DNA from: Rugalucina vietnamica
Taxonomy: Eukaryota > Mollusca > Bivalvia > Lucinida > Lucinidae
Assembly: GCA_964017185.1 (NCBI GenBank)
Contig: OZ024884.1
Coordinates: forward strand, 14,730,048 to 14,794,047
Direction of reading: 5' to 3'
DNA: 64,000 bases
Numbering within the stretch: position 1 is the first letter of the stretch; every line of letters begins with the position of its first letter. Positions 1 through 12,842 of this stretch are shown piece by piece. The position numbers and the translations under genes were made by a program. Under the pieces are notes generated by a model that had not been told where the DNA came from, searched no databases, and saw only the letters and a list, made by a program, of their open reading frames with translations.

Positions 1-918
1 CTGTCAATTTCCTGCAAGTTCACTTTAAATGACTTTTTAAAAGTTTTCCCAATTCAAATGCATTGGCGACCTATGTTGACCTTGCCGTAAAATAGGTCAA
101 GGCCATCACAGGTTCATGATTTATATATTTATTGTAGTACTTGAGTCATCGATACTTCATGCCAAGTTACGTTTGAATCGGTCCACCAGTTCCGGAGTAG
201 AAGATTTTTGAAGGATTTTACCATAAATGGGCATGGCGGCCGTCTTGGTCATGTGACCCGGATTATTTCTATATACATTGGTTACCCCATTCTATAGATG
301 CTTCACACAAAATTTGGCTTTGATTGGCCGAGTGGTTTCAGAGGAGATGTTTGAATATTATGATGATATACATGTATATTGCCCCGGGTGGGGGCATATG
401 AGCCACTGGGGTCCTTTTTTTCAGAATCATTAATATTCAGTCCCCCGGGTGGGGGGGCATATGAGCCCCTGTGTCCATTTTTTCAGAATCATTAATAGTC
501 AGTCCTATCGCCCATTTCCTGCAAGAGTTTAGAAGTTTTCCACATTCAAATGCATTGGCGACCTATGTTGACCTTGCCGTAAAATAGGTAAAGGTCATCA
601 CAGGGTCATGATTTATATATACATTGTAGTACTTGAGTCATCGATACTTTATGCTAAGTTTCGCTGAAATCGGTTCACCGATTCTGGAGAAAAAGATTTT
701 TTTTTAAATGATTTTACCATATATGGGCGTGGCTGCCATCTTGGTCATGTGACCTGGATTATTTATATACATATTGGTTCCCCCTTTCTATAGATGCTTC
801 GTATAAAATTTGGCTTTGATTGGCCAAGCGGTTTCAGAGGAGAAGATCTTTGAAATTGTCGACGGACGGACGCCGGATCATGTCACCTTGTGAGCCAAAC
901 AGCTCAGGTGAGCTAAAA
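1..918 (+). mobile_element. Pearl-like element, 3' part (tandem core units)
   Basis: Two units of about 490 bp (GCATTGGCGACCTATGTTGA at about 60 and 552), then a short GACGGACG microsatellite and GCTCAGGTGAGC at the end. The left end lies outside the window. This architecture matches the bivalve pearl family. Confidence 0.7.
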
Positions 919-1184
919 ATAATGAGAACGGATTTCCGAGTTGGTAGGTCGGTCCTGTATAGATCTGAAAACTTAGAATCCGAGTTTGCTGGCGGTGCAA
1001 CTTGAGTTGTGGGTGTGGTGATGTCCTGTTATGAAGTGTTTAATTAGACTGTAGTGGGGGGGGGGCGGGGGTCGTAGACGTGGTTGTCGTTGACGTTGTA
1101 GTAGTATCAGTCGCTTTGGCGTCAAAACAACCGAAGTCACTGCACCTCCTCTTTCTTCTAAACACTGCCAATTGTTTTGCATAA
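919..1184. other. Spacer and poly-C tract next to the possible small gene
   Basis: Holds a G-run (C-run on minus) at about 1056-1066 after a Thr/Pro-coding stretch on the minus strand. No repeat family recognised. Confidence 0.3.
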
Positions 1185-3573
1185 TTATTGTAAAGTCCCT
1201 TTATCCTCTAAGCCGGCAAGATGAACTTCTTTCTGTCCTTTGTGTAGCCCTTTGTGCCCTCCTTGTATCTTATCCGTTAAATCCTTCACAAAATGATATC
1301 TTGGAACTGGCCAGATGGTATCCACATTTTCCGTTTCTAATTGCTGATGTCTTTCAGTCTCTGCACCGGTGACAGGCAATGATAGACAAACTAGAATAGA
1401 TTCATGAAACAAATAATTTTTCATAAGGCCCTACCAGGCGTTTGGATGAGCTGTGGAAAAGGGTAATGTGGTTTCAGGAATTGAGGAGCATTATAAAATA
1501 AATGCTTGGAGATTAACGGAGCTGGGGGAGAATGGTCATTTTCTTTTCAGAGAGCACAGCCCCCCCCACACACACACACACACGCACGCGAGCACACAAA
1601 CACACACACATCCCCTGGTAGGGCATATTTTATGACAGTTGTGGAAGAATTTCAACAGAGCAATTTTCTATATTTCTCTATAGATAAAAGATTTCCATTA
1701 CCTCAGTTATTACAAAAAGGAACGAAACCATACTTGCATTATTTGCTTGTGATGCGGTGCTTCTCTAAACGAGAAATTTCAATCATCATAAATCATAACC
1801 AGAGGACCAATGGTCCTGTAAACGCTCACCTGAGATCTGCTACATATGCCAATAAACATGTTTAAATATTATGGTATTTAGCCCAAGTGCAGGGGCAGAT
1901 GAAGCCCTTCGGCCATTTGCTTTCAGAATAATCAATATTCTGTCCAATTGCCAATTTCTATTTTATTTATTCCCTTTAAATGACATGTTAACAGTTTTCC
2001 CCATTCAAATGCATTGGCAACCTATGTTGACCTTGTCGTCAAATAGGTCAAGGTCACCACAGGGTCACGATTTATATATACATTGTAGTACTTTAGCCAT
2101 CAATGCTTCATGCCAAGTTTCTTTGAAATCAGTCCACCAGTTCCGGAGGAGAAGATTTTTGAAGGGTTTTTACCATATATAGGCATGGCGGCCATCTTGG
2201 TCATGTGACTTGGATTATTTATATACACATTGGTTATCCCATCCTATAGATGCTTCACATAAAATTTGGCTTTGATTGGCCAAGTGGTTTCAGAGGAGAA
2301 GATGTTTGAATATTATGGAAATATACATGTATACAACCACGGGGTGGGGGCATAGAAGCTCCTGGGGACCAATCTTTTTCAGAATCATTAATATTCAGTC
2401 CTACTGTGCATTTCCTGCAAGACTTTCACTTTAAATGACATTTCAAAAGTTTTCCCCCATTCAAATGCATTGGCGACCTATGTTGACCTTGCCGTAAAAT
2501 AGGTGAAGGTCATCACAGGGTCATGATTTATATACACATTGCAGTACTTGAGTCATCAATACCTCATGCCAAGTTTCGTTGAAATCGGTCAACCGGTTCC
2601 GGAGAAGAAGATTTTTGAAGGGTTTTTACCATATATGGGCGTGGCGGCCATCTTTGTCATGTGACCAGGATTGTTTATATATACATTGGTTCCCCCTTCC
2701 TATAGATGCTTCATATAAAATTTGGCTTTGGTAGGCCAAGCGTTTTCAGAGGAGAAGACGTTTCAATATTATGGAAATAGACATGTATATTGCCCTGGGG
2801 TGGGGGCAGATGAGCCCCTGGGATCCAATTTGTTTCAGAATCATTAATATTCAGTCCTACTGCCCATTTCCTGCAAGACTTTCTCTTTAAATGACATTTT
2901 AAAAGTTTTTCCCATTCAAATGCATTGGCGACCTATGTTGACCTTGCCATAAAATAGGTCAAGGTCATCACAGGGTAAAGATTTATATATACATTGTAGT
3001 GCTTGAGCCATCGATGCTTCATGCCAAGTTTCGTTGAAATCGGTCCACTGGTTCTGGAGAAGATTTTTGAAGGGTTTTTACCAAATATGGGCATGGAGGC
3101 CATCTTGGTCATGTGACCTGGATTTCTTATATATACATTGGTTCCCCCTTCCTATTGATGCTTCACATAAAATTTGGCTTTGATTGGCCAAGCGGTTTCA
3201 GAGAAGAAGATCTTTGAAAATGGTGGACGACGGACGACGACGACGCCGACGGACGGACGCCGGGTGCCTCCCTATCCTATAACCTCACCTGTGAGCCTTC
3301 GGCTCAGGTGAGCTAAAAACTCCTTGCCCAATCAAAGATCTTTGATAAGACGAGAAGAAAACCCCAATATACCAAATTCATTAAAAATTACCAAGGTACC
3401 TTTCTATGGAAATAAAAGTTGCACGGTCTTCTTCTCCGTTTGACCAGTATTGAGCGTCTAATTGAAAGCATGCCTTCATTGATAAAAGGCAGCAAAGACT
3501 GAGCAATAAAACATATAAGATTTTACTCACCTTGAATCATACAAAATGGAAGCAAGAAAAGCGCGGTTTTCAT
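1185..3573 (-). CDS. Possible small secreted protein gene, two exons
   Basis: Exon 1 is 3573-3531: MKTALFLLPFCMIQ then donor G|GTGAGT, a signal-peptide-like start. Exon 2 is 1360-1185, acceptor GGTGCAG, phase-compatible, encoding ETERHQQLETENVDTIWPVP and continuing to TAA, 72 aa in all. The intron would hold a whole pearl-like element. A second frame overlapping and following the stop reads GLYNNYAKQLAVFRRKRRCS and then a Thr/Pro-rich tail (to about 1051), which suggests either a one-base frameshift or a longer product with a dibasic cleavage site. Not recognised; homology unknown. Confidence 0.35.
1562..1612. repeat. (CA)n microsatellite
   Basis: Imperfect CA dinucleotide tract following a poly-C run. 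Confidence 0.9.
1799..3318 (+). mobile_element. Pearl-like element, complete
   Basis: Starts ACCAGAGGACCAATGGTCCT then GCTCACCTGAG, carries three core units of about 455 bp, and ends in (GACG)n and GCTCAGGTGAGC. The GCTCACCTGAG near the start and CTCAGGTGAGC near the end are inverted copies of each other. Confidence 0.75.
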
Positions 3574-4144
3574 TTTCAGCCTTAAAAGTTTCTGAACTAC
3601 TGTAAAGAATTAAACAACAAATGTATGAAATACAACAAATGTGTGATAAACATCGTTACATGTATATTATGATTTAACAAATACGTAAGTAAAACCTGGT
3701 CATTTGTCTTTTTAACGTAATGTCTGTTTATAAAATTAATTAGTTATATAAATCTATCTTAAACGTTGGTCATAAAGAAAGAATTCGCCTTGGTGTTTGG
3801 CAGGCACTGAGCCGCAACGGAACAGTTCCTTCAATTCTGTGGAGATTGTTTCCATGGCAGTTCAGGGAGTGTGGTTTCATGTGTGTGTATGTATGTGTCT
3901 GTGTGTTAAAGATGGGGACCATATATATATGTCCTGTCGGAGTGCGGCCATGAAGCAATGTCAAAAACGTTGTACATGTACATATAAAGCTTCTGTTGAT
4001 TGCATATCTTTTTTGATAATTCTTACAAGGCATTTTAAATTTTAACGTGGGTTTAAGCTTTCAATTGTGTGCTTATTCAAAAGATATTTCTTTACTTAAA
4101 CTTGGGGTTTTTGCAAAGTTATGCCCACCATGCTCTAATTAAAA

Positions 4145-4640
4145 CAAGAGTACCAATGGTCCTGTAAACGCTCACTCAAGGTCTTCTATATGCTCCAATA
4201 CATGCCCTTGTACATAGGACAGAGAACATACACATCTTCTGCCCAGTTGCCCATTTTCTGCAATGTTTCCACATTAATGACATTTTACCAATTTTCCCTC
4301 TCAAATGCTTTGAAGTGGTTTCAGAGGAGATGTTTGTTATGGAAATATACATGAGTACAGCCCCGGGGTAGGGGCAACCTCCTGTGTCAAACGTTTTTCA
4401 TAAACATAAATTTTCTGTCAATTTGCATATTCCAAGCAAGATTTCTGCTCCAAATTAAATGTCATTTTACCAATTTTCTCCATTCAAATGAGTAGGCGAC
4501 CTATGTTTGCAATAAAATGGGTCAAGGTCATCCCAAGACCATGATTCATAAACACTTTACCCCTGATGCTACATGCTAAAAAGGTTTTGACCACATATAA
4601 AATTAACTTCATTCTTCACAGGATCAAAGGTCTGAAAGGG
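4145..4640 (+). mobile_element. Truncated, diverged pearl-like element
   Basis: Same start motif (ACCAATGGTCCTGTAAACGC) and a decayed core unit; the right end is missing. Confidence 0.55.
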
Positions 4641-4764
4641 TAAAACCCAAAACTCCCAATGATGACCTGATCCCAAATATAGGTGTTGCAGAAATCAACA
4701 TTTTTTGGCATTACAGATACCTTCAGCAAGTACATTTAGAGATGTACAGATTCAGCAAGTACAT

Positions 4765-4945
4765 GCCTATTTAGAGAATTATCCCCCAGACTATCAGGAG
4801 CTGGAATGAGCTCCCTGATTCTCTAGTCACCCGCAGAAAAATTGGATAATTTTGTCTTCATTCGCTTGAGAGAACTCAGGACTCATCCCTTCTGGTCAAG
4901 CCCCATCCCCTGGAGTGGTATTGAGTTATTTTTACCAGTAAGTAT
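4765..4945 (+). mobile_element. LINE 3'-end fragment
   Basis: Reads like the C-terminal block of LINE reverse transcriptases (Trp-Asn-Glu-Leu-Pro-type motif, frameshifted). Similar sequence stands at 44812-44960. Confidence 0.4.
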
Positions 4946-4956
4946 TACCGTTCTCA

Positions 4957-5222
4957 CATCAGGAAAACATGTCTGTGAAACCCCTCTTTTATAAAGTAAA
5001 GCTGGGGTTTGCAGGGGTATACCTAAGTTTCTTATTTTAAATCTAAAATATACATTGTGGGTACTCGTTAGAACCGCCTCGGTGAGGCGGTTCTAACCTG
5101 TACCCACAATGTATGTTTTTAATGAAAATATTAAAAAGAAAAAAAAAAATTTGAACTTAAAATTTTCATTCTTTACAAATTTAAAAATCTCTGTATATTA
5201 CATGGGCATGTTTTCATAATGG
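4957..5222. mobile_element. CGCCTCG palindromic MITE
   Basis: Ends like CATCAGGAAAACATG and CATGTTTTCATAATGG, around a long central hairpin with core GAACCGCCTCGGTGAGGCGG. Other copies: 16516-17705 (interrupted), 19581-19871, 20058-20302, 39269-39520, 56139-56351, 56702-56965, 59390-59668. Confidence 0.75.
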
Positions 5223-5893
5223 AGATGATAGGAGGTTGACAAGGCTTGCCAATAGAACAAAACATTGTTAAATTTCAATCAGCTCATTAAAACTCAAACA
5301 AGTTGACCCATATTATTTAACATAATCATAAAATGCAAATTAATGATTAAAGAGATATTGTTTCCATAGTATCTTAATGCCCCCAACATTGGAAAAGTTG
5401 GAAGGGCAATTGCTTTCGGCTTGTCTGAGTCTGGTCTTTCTCACCCACCAGACAAGCATATCCCTTTGTGTACCTGTCTGAGATATTTCTGTCTCAGTAC
5501 TAGTACAATTTTAGCTGTCTCAAAATGTCAATCATTTCTGTATTTAGCTAATAGAAATTTACACCTCATGCTTACCTCCATATAAGGAAGTGATGAGCTA
5601 GGTGTCAACTGTCAGAGACAAAAATAGCCTAGCAGGTGTTAATTTCAGGAAGATATCAAGAGTTATTGTAGTCTGCTGCGCTCATGAAAATTTAAAAAAT
5701 TTAATTTTGCCGGGAATTTTGTGAATAAAACAAAATGATGATTTAATATTTTTGTAAGGTGAGTACAAGTACAAAATTATTTTAATTGTTTCACTGGTTA
5801 ATTTGCATATTGTTTTATGTCCAAACAAAATGGCTGCCTGAACAGAACTTGAAGCCTATTCAGAGTCAAAATGTTTTAAAAGGTGGGTGAGAA
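5223..5893. other. No recognised gene or repeat
   Basis: AT-rich intergenic sequence; nothing identified on either strand. Confidence 0.4.
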
Positions 5894-6035
5894 AAATAAT
5901 CAAAGATGGTTTTGGAGCCTCAACAAGGAAATCTCAGGCTCATTTTCAGATTATTCGAGTCTCATCCGAGGCAGAGCCTCGGATGAGACTTGAATAATCT
6001 GAAAACTTGCCTGAGATTTCCTTGTCTCGGCCTCA
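5894..6035. repeat. Large inverted repeat (hairpin)
   Basis: Arms of about 60 bp around the core TCCGAGGCAGAGCCTCGGA, with GAAATCTCAGGC / GCCTGAGATTTC towards the ends. Confidence 0.8.
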
Positions 6036-7017
6036 ACCCCATCATAGATTCTTTTAGTCTGTCTGTCTGTCTGTCTGTGTGTCTGTCTGTGGCACTTTTT
6101 TCAAACTTTTGAACGCTGCATACTACAGTTTTAAAATTTCATAAATAACATATTCCTCATGACAAACTACTTGACCTATACTTTTGTATGTTTGAGTTAT
6201 GCCCCGTTTTTGAGTGATGTCCCTTGGCAAACAAAATTTGAAAATCTTGTGTGCAAGGTATGTTGAAAACTATTTGAGGGAGAGTCTCCATAATTGGTAT
6301 ACTGATTGGGGCTGAGAATTAGATCACCTGCTAAATCTTTGAGAAGTTAGCGTCATCTTTTGACAGAATTACGGCATTTTGACATTTTTAATCCATTATT
6401 TCTTCATTTTTAACTTGTCTGCAAAAAACTTGCATTGTTTCACAAATATGCTATGCCAGGATAGGGACAAGCATACAGTTGGGGCATTGTGCTTTACAAA
6501 CACACATTTCTAGTCAGACTGTCTGTGGTACAGGTGGTGTTCATGTTTTAAGCCCCACCCATCGGCTTAGGTTTGTCATATGGAGAAAGGGCCTCACTTT
6601 GAAAGTCTCGTCCATAAGACTGGAGAAGCTTAAGCTTTACCTTACAGCCCCGGTGTAACTAACAGACCAACAAAGCCACAGCAAAGCCTGTTGGTGGAAA
6701 AGCATGCTCATCCACCAAGGGTGGTTTACTTTGCTATAAATGCATCACTTTCTAATTTCGCAAACTACCGTGTTTGAACTTTGCATATCTATTTATAGAA
6801 CACCATCACATCTTCAAGGCATGTGTTTTCATCAGTTATTCACTCAAGTTTGTATTTGTTTAAGTATAAATAACAAAATATACGTTGCATAAAAATAGCA
6901 AAAGTCAGTATTTGATGTTTTCAGCATAGACATATTAATGTGAAGGGTCATTTTGTTCAAGTTTATAGAGCTGACATTGTTTATTTTACAAACTCATAGT
7001 TAGTACAACAAGAAGTT
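6036..7017. other. GTCT microsatellite and unassigned AT-rich sequence
   Basis: A (GTCT)n tract at 6057-6090 followed by about 900 bp with no gene seen. The first 350 bp (GTTATGCCCC...) may be the flank of another tandem-type element. Confidence 0.4.
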
Positions 7018-7268
7018 TGAGCCACGTCATGAGAAAACAAACATTTTGCATATACAAAAACAAAGTCGCAAAAAAAAAGAAAACTAAGGCACAGATCAGC
7101 TTTGCAGTAACTGCAAAGCTGGTTGTAATGCCTTTGTTTTCGCTATACTGATAGTACAATTCCTCTACTTTCTAAATCCAAATCTTTCCCAACCTCTAGC
7201 CATCTGCTCTGTATGTGTCGGACCTGTTCAGAAATCACACATTGTTGGTTTTATCATGATGCTGCTCG
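7018..7268. mobile_element. TGAGCC MITE, copy 1
   Basis: Diverged terminal repeats, internal hairpin with AGATCAGCTTTGC. Together with its right flank it is tandemly duplicated at 7426-7810. Confidence 0.7.
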
Positions 7269-7425
7269 TTTATGCATTAAAATTGCTTAACCAATTTGCA
7301 TACAATGTATAGATGTAGAAAAATGGTATAAATGAACATTAAATGTATATGCAAGTCTAAGGCATTATTTGAAACATGTAACTATGCAAGAATGTATGAA
7401 AAATGTACAAAATACATAAAATATA

Positions 7426-7659
7426 TGAGCCGCTGCGTGGGAAAACCAACAATCTGCATAGGTGAAAACGAAGCTCAGATCAGCTTCGCAGTAACTGTGA
7501 AGCTGATCAGCGCCTTGTTTTCACTACAGGGATAGTATGATTCCTCTACTTTCTAAATCCAAAATTCCCAACCTCTAGCCATCTTCTGTGCTTGTACAGC
7601 TCGGTTTGTGTTGGACCCGTTCGGAAATCACATTGTTGGTTTTATCATGATGCGGCTCA
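7426..7659. mobile_element. TGAGCC MITE, copy 2
   Basis: TGAGCCGC...GAGAAAAC-type left end, GCGGCTCA right end, central hairpin AGATCAGCTTCGCAG/CTGTGAAGCTGATC. Confidence 0.85.
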
Positions 7660-7809
7660 TTAATGCATTAAAAATTGCTTAACCTATTTGCATACAATGT
7701 ATAGATGTAGAAAAATGGTTTAAATGAACAGTAAATGTATATGCAAGTATAAGGCATTATTTGAAACATGAATGCAAGAATGTATGAAAAATGTACAAAA
7801 TACACAAAA

Positions 7810-8354
7810 TATATATATGTATAAACTATTCAACTGAATGTAGCTATAAATTTGAGCATAAATGAGAAAATAAGAATGTATAAAAATAAAACAATGAAAC
7901 ATTTAAGACAGTAGAATAAAACATAACTATTTCATCTAAAATGAACCACTATACAAGAGAAACATGCAATAATGCATAATAGAAAAACAGGGGCATTAAT
8001 GTAGCCTACAACCCAAACGCGCGCCAGGCGTATGAAAAATCTCAACACACTGAAGATTTTGGACATATAAAAATTAATTTGTTCCTTTAACTCGCTTGAC
8101 TGAGGCGCTCATTAAAATTTGTCGTTTAGCAATTTTTCATAAATGGATGTGTAATGTACGATATTATGAACATTCTGAACTAAGGCCCTGTGCACGAGAG
8201 CGCGCTCAAATTTAGGAAGTCGCGTAATAATTCAAAAATAGAAAATTTGCAAAGAAACGTCACATGAATAATTCTGAATTTACAGTATACAGCTCCTATA
8301 CTTCTTAGTTCACAATACCACAAGCTCTCATGACGAACAGTGAATATAGACAAA
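7810..8354. other. Mostly unassigned; a TACTGTA MITE fragment at about 8209-8298
   Basis: The fragment ends AATTTACAGTA. The rest is AT-rich with no gene seen. Confidence 0.4.
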
Positions 8355-8591
8355 TGAGCCGCTGCATAAGAAATCCAACAATCTGCATATGCGAAAACAA
8401 AGATGAAGATCAGCTTCGCAGTAACTGCGAAGCTGATCAGCGCCTTTGTTTTCGCTATACAGATAGTAAAATCCCTCTTCTACTTAAATCCAAAATTTCA
8501 AGCTTCTAGCCTGCTTCTGTAACTGTACAGGCTAGTTCATGTCAGACCTGGTCGGAGCCCCAAATTGTTGGTATTCTCACGCAACTGCTGA
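8355..8591. mobile_element. TGAGCC MITE, copy 3
   Basis: Central arms TTCGCAG/CTGCGAA; right end decayed. Confidence 0.8.
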
Positions 8592-8662
8592 TAAATGATT
8601 TCCTTAATTAGGATTACTATGGTAATTCACAATATTCAAGGCACTAACAAAGCAACTTTATA

Positions 8663-8900
8663 TGAGCCGCGACGCGAGAAAACCGGTCTTCGGGGTTTCC
8701 GACCAGGTCTGACACAAACCGGGCTGTACAGCTACAGAAGCAGGCTAGAAGCTTGAAATTTCGGATTTGAGAAGAAGAGAAATTGTACTATCCGTGTAGC
8801 GAAAACAAAGGTGCTGATCAGCATCGCTGTTACTGCGAAGCTGATCTGCGCATTTTGTTTTCGCATAGGCAATAATCCCGTTTTCCCACGACGCGGCTCA
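8663..8900. mobile_element. TGAGCC MITE, copy 4 (reverse orientation)
   Basis: Flanked by TA on both sides: TTA|TGAGCCGC and GCGGCTCA|TAT. Confidence 0.9.
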
Positions 8901-9228
8901 TATGACCTATTCCTATATGCCCTGTCAAAAGGGGTTTCAGCAAATATCCATCTACTATCTCCAGTCAAATCATGCACTCTCAAAATGTTGATTTTGGTTG
9001 TATTGGTATTTTACATCCCACTCAACAGGTATGGTCAAATGCGCTAAAGTACATGTACCTCAGTTTAAAGTATCATCCACAAGGATTGGAGAGGGCCGGT
9101 ATCAAACTCACGACTCCTAAGTTACAAGCATGCTGCTTTACCACTGCAACGGGGGCTTCATTAAAAATTTGTACATGTATATTTAAAATAGATGGAAGAA
9201 ACATGGAAGATACAATTTTAACAAAAGT
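8901..9228. other. No recognised gene or repeat
   Basis: Short open frames only, without coding or splice evidence. Confidence 0.4.
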
Positions 9229-9457
9229 TGAGCCTATGCATGAGAAAACCAATGATTTGCATATTGGAAAACAAAGACGCAGATCAACTGTGCAGTAACT
9301 GCACAGTGCCTTTGTTTTGGTTACACGGATAGTACTATTCAACTTCTACTTATATCCAAAGTTTCAAGCCTCTAGCTTTATGCTGTGACTGTACAGCCTG
9401 GTTTGTATCGGACCTGGTCGAAATTCCAAATTGTTGGTTTTCTCATGCAGAGGCTCA
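9229..9457. mobile_element. TGAGCC MITE, copy 5
   Basis: Ends TGAGCC and GGCTCA; central arms of the TGTGCAG/CTGCACA type. Confidence 0.85.
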
Positions 9458-9493
9458 TTTTATGGCAAGAAAAAATCAGAACATTATAAATAA

Positions 9494-9730
9494 TGAGTGG
9501 CTGCATGAGAAAATCAACAATTTGGGTTTCTAACCAGGTCTGACACAAACCGGCCAGTACTGTCATAGAAGCAGGCTAGGAGCTTGAAATTTTAGATTGA
9601 AGAAGTTGAGGGAATGTACTATTCATGTAGCAAGAACAAAGGCGCTGATCAGCTGTGCAATTACTGCACAGCTGATCAGCGTCTTTGTTTTCGCATTTGC
9701 AGATTGTTAGTTTTCTGATGTGGCGGCTCA
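9494..9730. mobile_element. TGAGCC MITE, copy 6 (reverse orientation)
   Basis: Ends TGAGTGG and GGCGGCTCA; arms GATCAGCTGTGCA and TGCACAGCTGATC. Confidence 0.85.
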
Positions 9731-9784
9731 TTATCTACTTGAGAATTGAAGCACACACAATACATGAACATTGAAGCAATATTA

Positions 9785-11324
9785 ACCAGAGGACCAATGG
9801 TCCTGTAAACGCTCACCTGAGATCAGCTGCATATACCAATAAACATGTTTGAATATTATGGTATTTAACTCCAGTGCAGGGGCAGATGAAGCCCTTGGGC
9901 CATTTTCTTTTTTCAGAATCTTCAATATTCTGTCCATTTGCCAATTTCCTGTTGGCTTTTTCCTTCAAATGACATTTTAACAGTTTTCCCAATTCAGATG
10001 CATAGGCAATCCATGTTGACCTTGCCATAAACTTGGTCAAGGTCATCACAGGGTCATGATTTATATATACACTGGAGTACTTTAGCCATCGATGCCTCAC
10101 GCCAAGTTTCCTTGAAATCAGTCTATTGGTTTCAGAGAATATGATTTTTGATGGGTTTTTACCATATATGGGCATGGCGGCCATCTTGGTCATGTGACCT
10201 AGATTATTTATATATACATTGATTCCCCTATTCTATAGATGCTTCACATAAAATTTGGCTTTGTTTGGCCAAGCGGTTTCAGAGGAGAAGACGTTTGAAT
10301 ATTATGGAAATATACATGTATATTGCCCAGGGGTGGGGGCACATGAGCCCCTGGGATCCAATTTTTTCAGAATCATTAATATCCAGTCCTACTGCCCATT
10401 TCCTGCAAGACTTTCACTTTAAATGACATTTTAAAAGTTTTCCCCATTCAAATGCATTGGTGACCTATGTTGACCTTCCCGTAAAATAGGTCAAGGTCAT
10501 CAGAGGGTCATGATTTATATATACATTGTAGTACTTGAGCCATCAATGCTTCGTGCCAAGTTTCGTTGAAATCGGTCAACCGGTTCTGGAGAAGAAGATT
10601 TTTGAAGGGTTTTTACCATATATGGGCATGGAGGCCATCTTGGTCATGTGACCTGGATTATTTATATACACATTGGTTCCCCCTTCCCATAGATGCTTCA
10701 TGTAAAATTTGGCTTTGATTGGCCAAGCGGTTTCAGAGAAGAAGATGTTTGAATATTATGATAATATACATGTATATTGCCCCGGGGTGGGGGCGGATGA
10801 GCCCCTGGTGCCCAATTTTTTTTCAGAATCATTAATATTCAGTCCTACTGCTCATTTTCTGCAAGATTTTTCCTTTAAATGACAATTTAACAATTTTTCC
10901 CATTCAAATGCAAAGGCGACCTATGTTGACCTTGCAGTAAAATAGGTCAAGGTCACCGCAAGGTCATGATTTATATACACATTGTAGTACCTGAGTCATC
11001 GATGCTTCATGCCAAGTTTGGTTGAAATCGGTCCAGTGGTTCCGGAGAAGAAGATTTTTGAAGGGTTTTTACCATATATGGGCATGGCGGCCATCTTGGT
11101 CATGTGACCTGGATTATTTATATATACATTGGTTCCCCCTTCCCATAGATGCTTCATGTAAAATTTGGCTTTGATTGGCCAAGCTGTTTCAGAGTAGAAG
11201 ATCTTTGAAAATTGTGGACGACGGACGGACGGACGACGGACGGACGACGGACGGACGGACGGACGACGGAGCATGGGTATACTATAAGCTCACCTTGTGA
11301 GCCTGACGGCTCAGGTGAGCTAAT
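9785..11324 (+). mobile_element. Pearl-like element, complete
   Basis: Same layout as 1799-3318: three core units of 440-457 bp, a (GACG)n tract at about 11216-11270, and a terminal CTCAGGTGAGC. Confidence 0.75.
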
Positions 11325-12045
11325 AAACATACCTTATGGAGTTTGAGCAGTGTCGTGAGAAAACATGTCTAGAGAATTTCTAACCAGCTCCCAAGTACAA
11401 CTGACTTTACAGTAAACAAAAATGGTCAGAATCTTGAAACTTCAGAAATGGAATAGAGATAACCTACCCATTTCTCTAAAGCAGAATTGCAAACCTCGAG
11501 CCCGCCATCTTCTGTGGCTATACATTTATTTTTTTTTGTGTGTGTGTGGGGGGGGGGGGGGGTTGTGGAGGGGGGATCTGGTGGGAAAACCTTCAAGTCA
11601 GGCTAACCCATAACACTACTCAAAGATTTAATACATTACATTTACCCTAATATTAATCAAATGTATAGGCACATAGCTGGGAAAAGGCTAGCACAGTTAA
11701 TTGGTATCCTGACAAAATTCCCCCCATGGCAAAGGATTCTCACATTTTATCGACAAAAAATAACTGTATTTGCTTATGTAGTGGCATTTACTTAAAAACT
11801 TGAGGTCTTAACAATGACATTAAGCTAACAAAGTTTTGAACAACTGGCCCCAGCTTTTGTATTTGCAGCATAGTACAATTCCTCTGTATTCTCAATCAAA
11901 AATTTCAAACCATCTTTGAATGTTGTACAATTTGGATTTGTCAGATCTAGGGCTAAACTCGCAAAACAGGTTTTCAATTGATAACACACCAGTCATCCGG
12001 AGATAAATGATGTGACCGAGAAAAAATAACCCCAGATGGAATCAA
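11325..12045. other. No recognised gene; low-complexity T/TG/G run
   Basis: A poly-T, (TG)n, poly-G run at 11528-11562. Fragments resembling the TGAGCC MITE (GTCGTGAGAAAACA near 11352) are present but decayed. Confidence 0.4.
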
Positions 12046-12468
12046 TATTCTTGCACACCAGATAGAGAAATCCTACGTTTTACCCCATGTGAGAAATTTT
12101 TATCTCACCCTCGTTATCTCAGCCCCAGTCGCACCCTGCATTCAAGTGTTCTTTTTCAACATTGGTTGTATAGGACGTCACGTAATTTCGTCGCTAAGCG
12201 CACACATCATGATGATGTCAAAACGTTTAATTTCAAAATGGCGGATGCCACGATAGTAGCATTTTTCTAGGTAAATAGTATAAAAATCAAGCTTCGCCAA
12301 ATTACGGCATGCAAGAAAAAGAATCCATCATTCGTGTCAGGTATGGATAGACAAATCTGTCCCTCGGGTCACAGTTTGGCATCACGAGGCGAGCCTCGTG
12401 ATGCCAAAATGTGACCCTCGGGACAGATTTGTCTATCCATACCTGACACTCATGTAAGATTCTTATAG
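12046..12468. mobile_element. CACGAGG palindromic element, copy 1
   Basis: About 420 bp. One half is a long hairpin (GTATGGATAGACAAATCTGT arms around TCACGAGGCGAGCCTCGTGA); the other half ends CTTGCACACCAGATAGAG. Other copies lie at 24948-25352 and 35750-36166. Confidence 0.8.
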
Positions 12469-12523
12469 GATCTAGAGACCTGTCTGGGAACAATATAACA
12501 TGGATCAGAATGGTTAGAGGCAA

Positions 12524-12736
12524 TACTGTAGATCCGAAAATATTAGCGAGAACTTTATTTTCGCTAATATTTGCGAATTGGTTGCCTCGGGAATTCAAAG
12601 TCCTCGCTAATAAAGAGTAACTATAAACTTTATAGAATAAATGGACAGTCACTTGCGAATTCAAGAACTTGCTATTAATTCGGAAATAGAAAATTCGCTA
12701 AATAAAAATCACGCGAAAATTTCCAAATTTACAGTA
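12524..12736. mobile_element. TACTGTA MITE, copy 1
   Basis: Terminal inverted repeats TACTGTAGATCCGAAAAT / ATTTCCAAATTTACAGTA, internal CGCTAAT-type repeats. Confidence 0.85.
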
Positions 12737-12842
12737 TGTTCCCACACAGGTATTTACTTCCTATAGAGGTTTTACTGATTTCATCGGCATTGTTTATTCT
12801 TGATTGTGTTGGTTATCTCCTGATAACCGGTGTGACAACATA

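Noticed and set aside
9813..11274. 92- and 126-codon minus-strand frames sharing MTKMAAMPIYGKNPSKI
   Set aside because: They read across the core units of pearl-like elements, so the similarity reflects the repeat.
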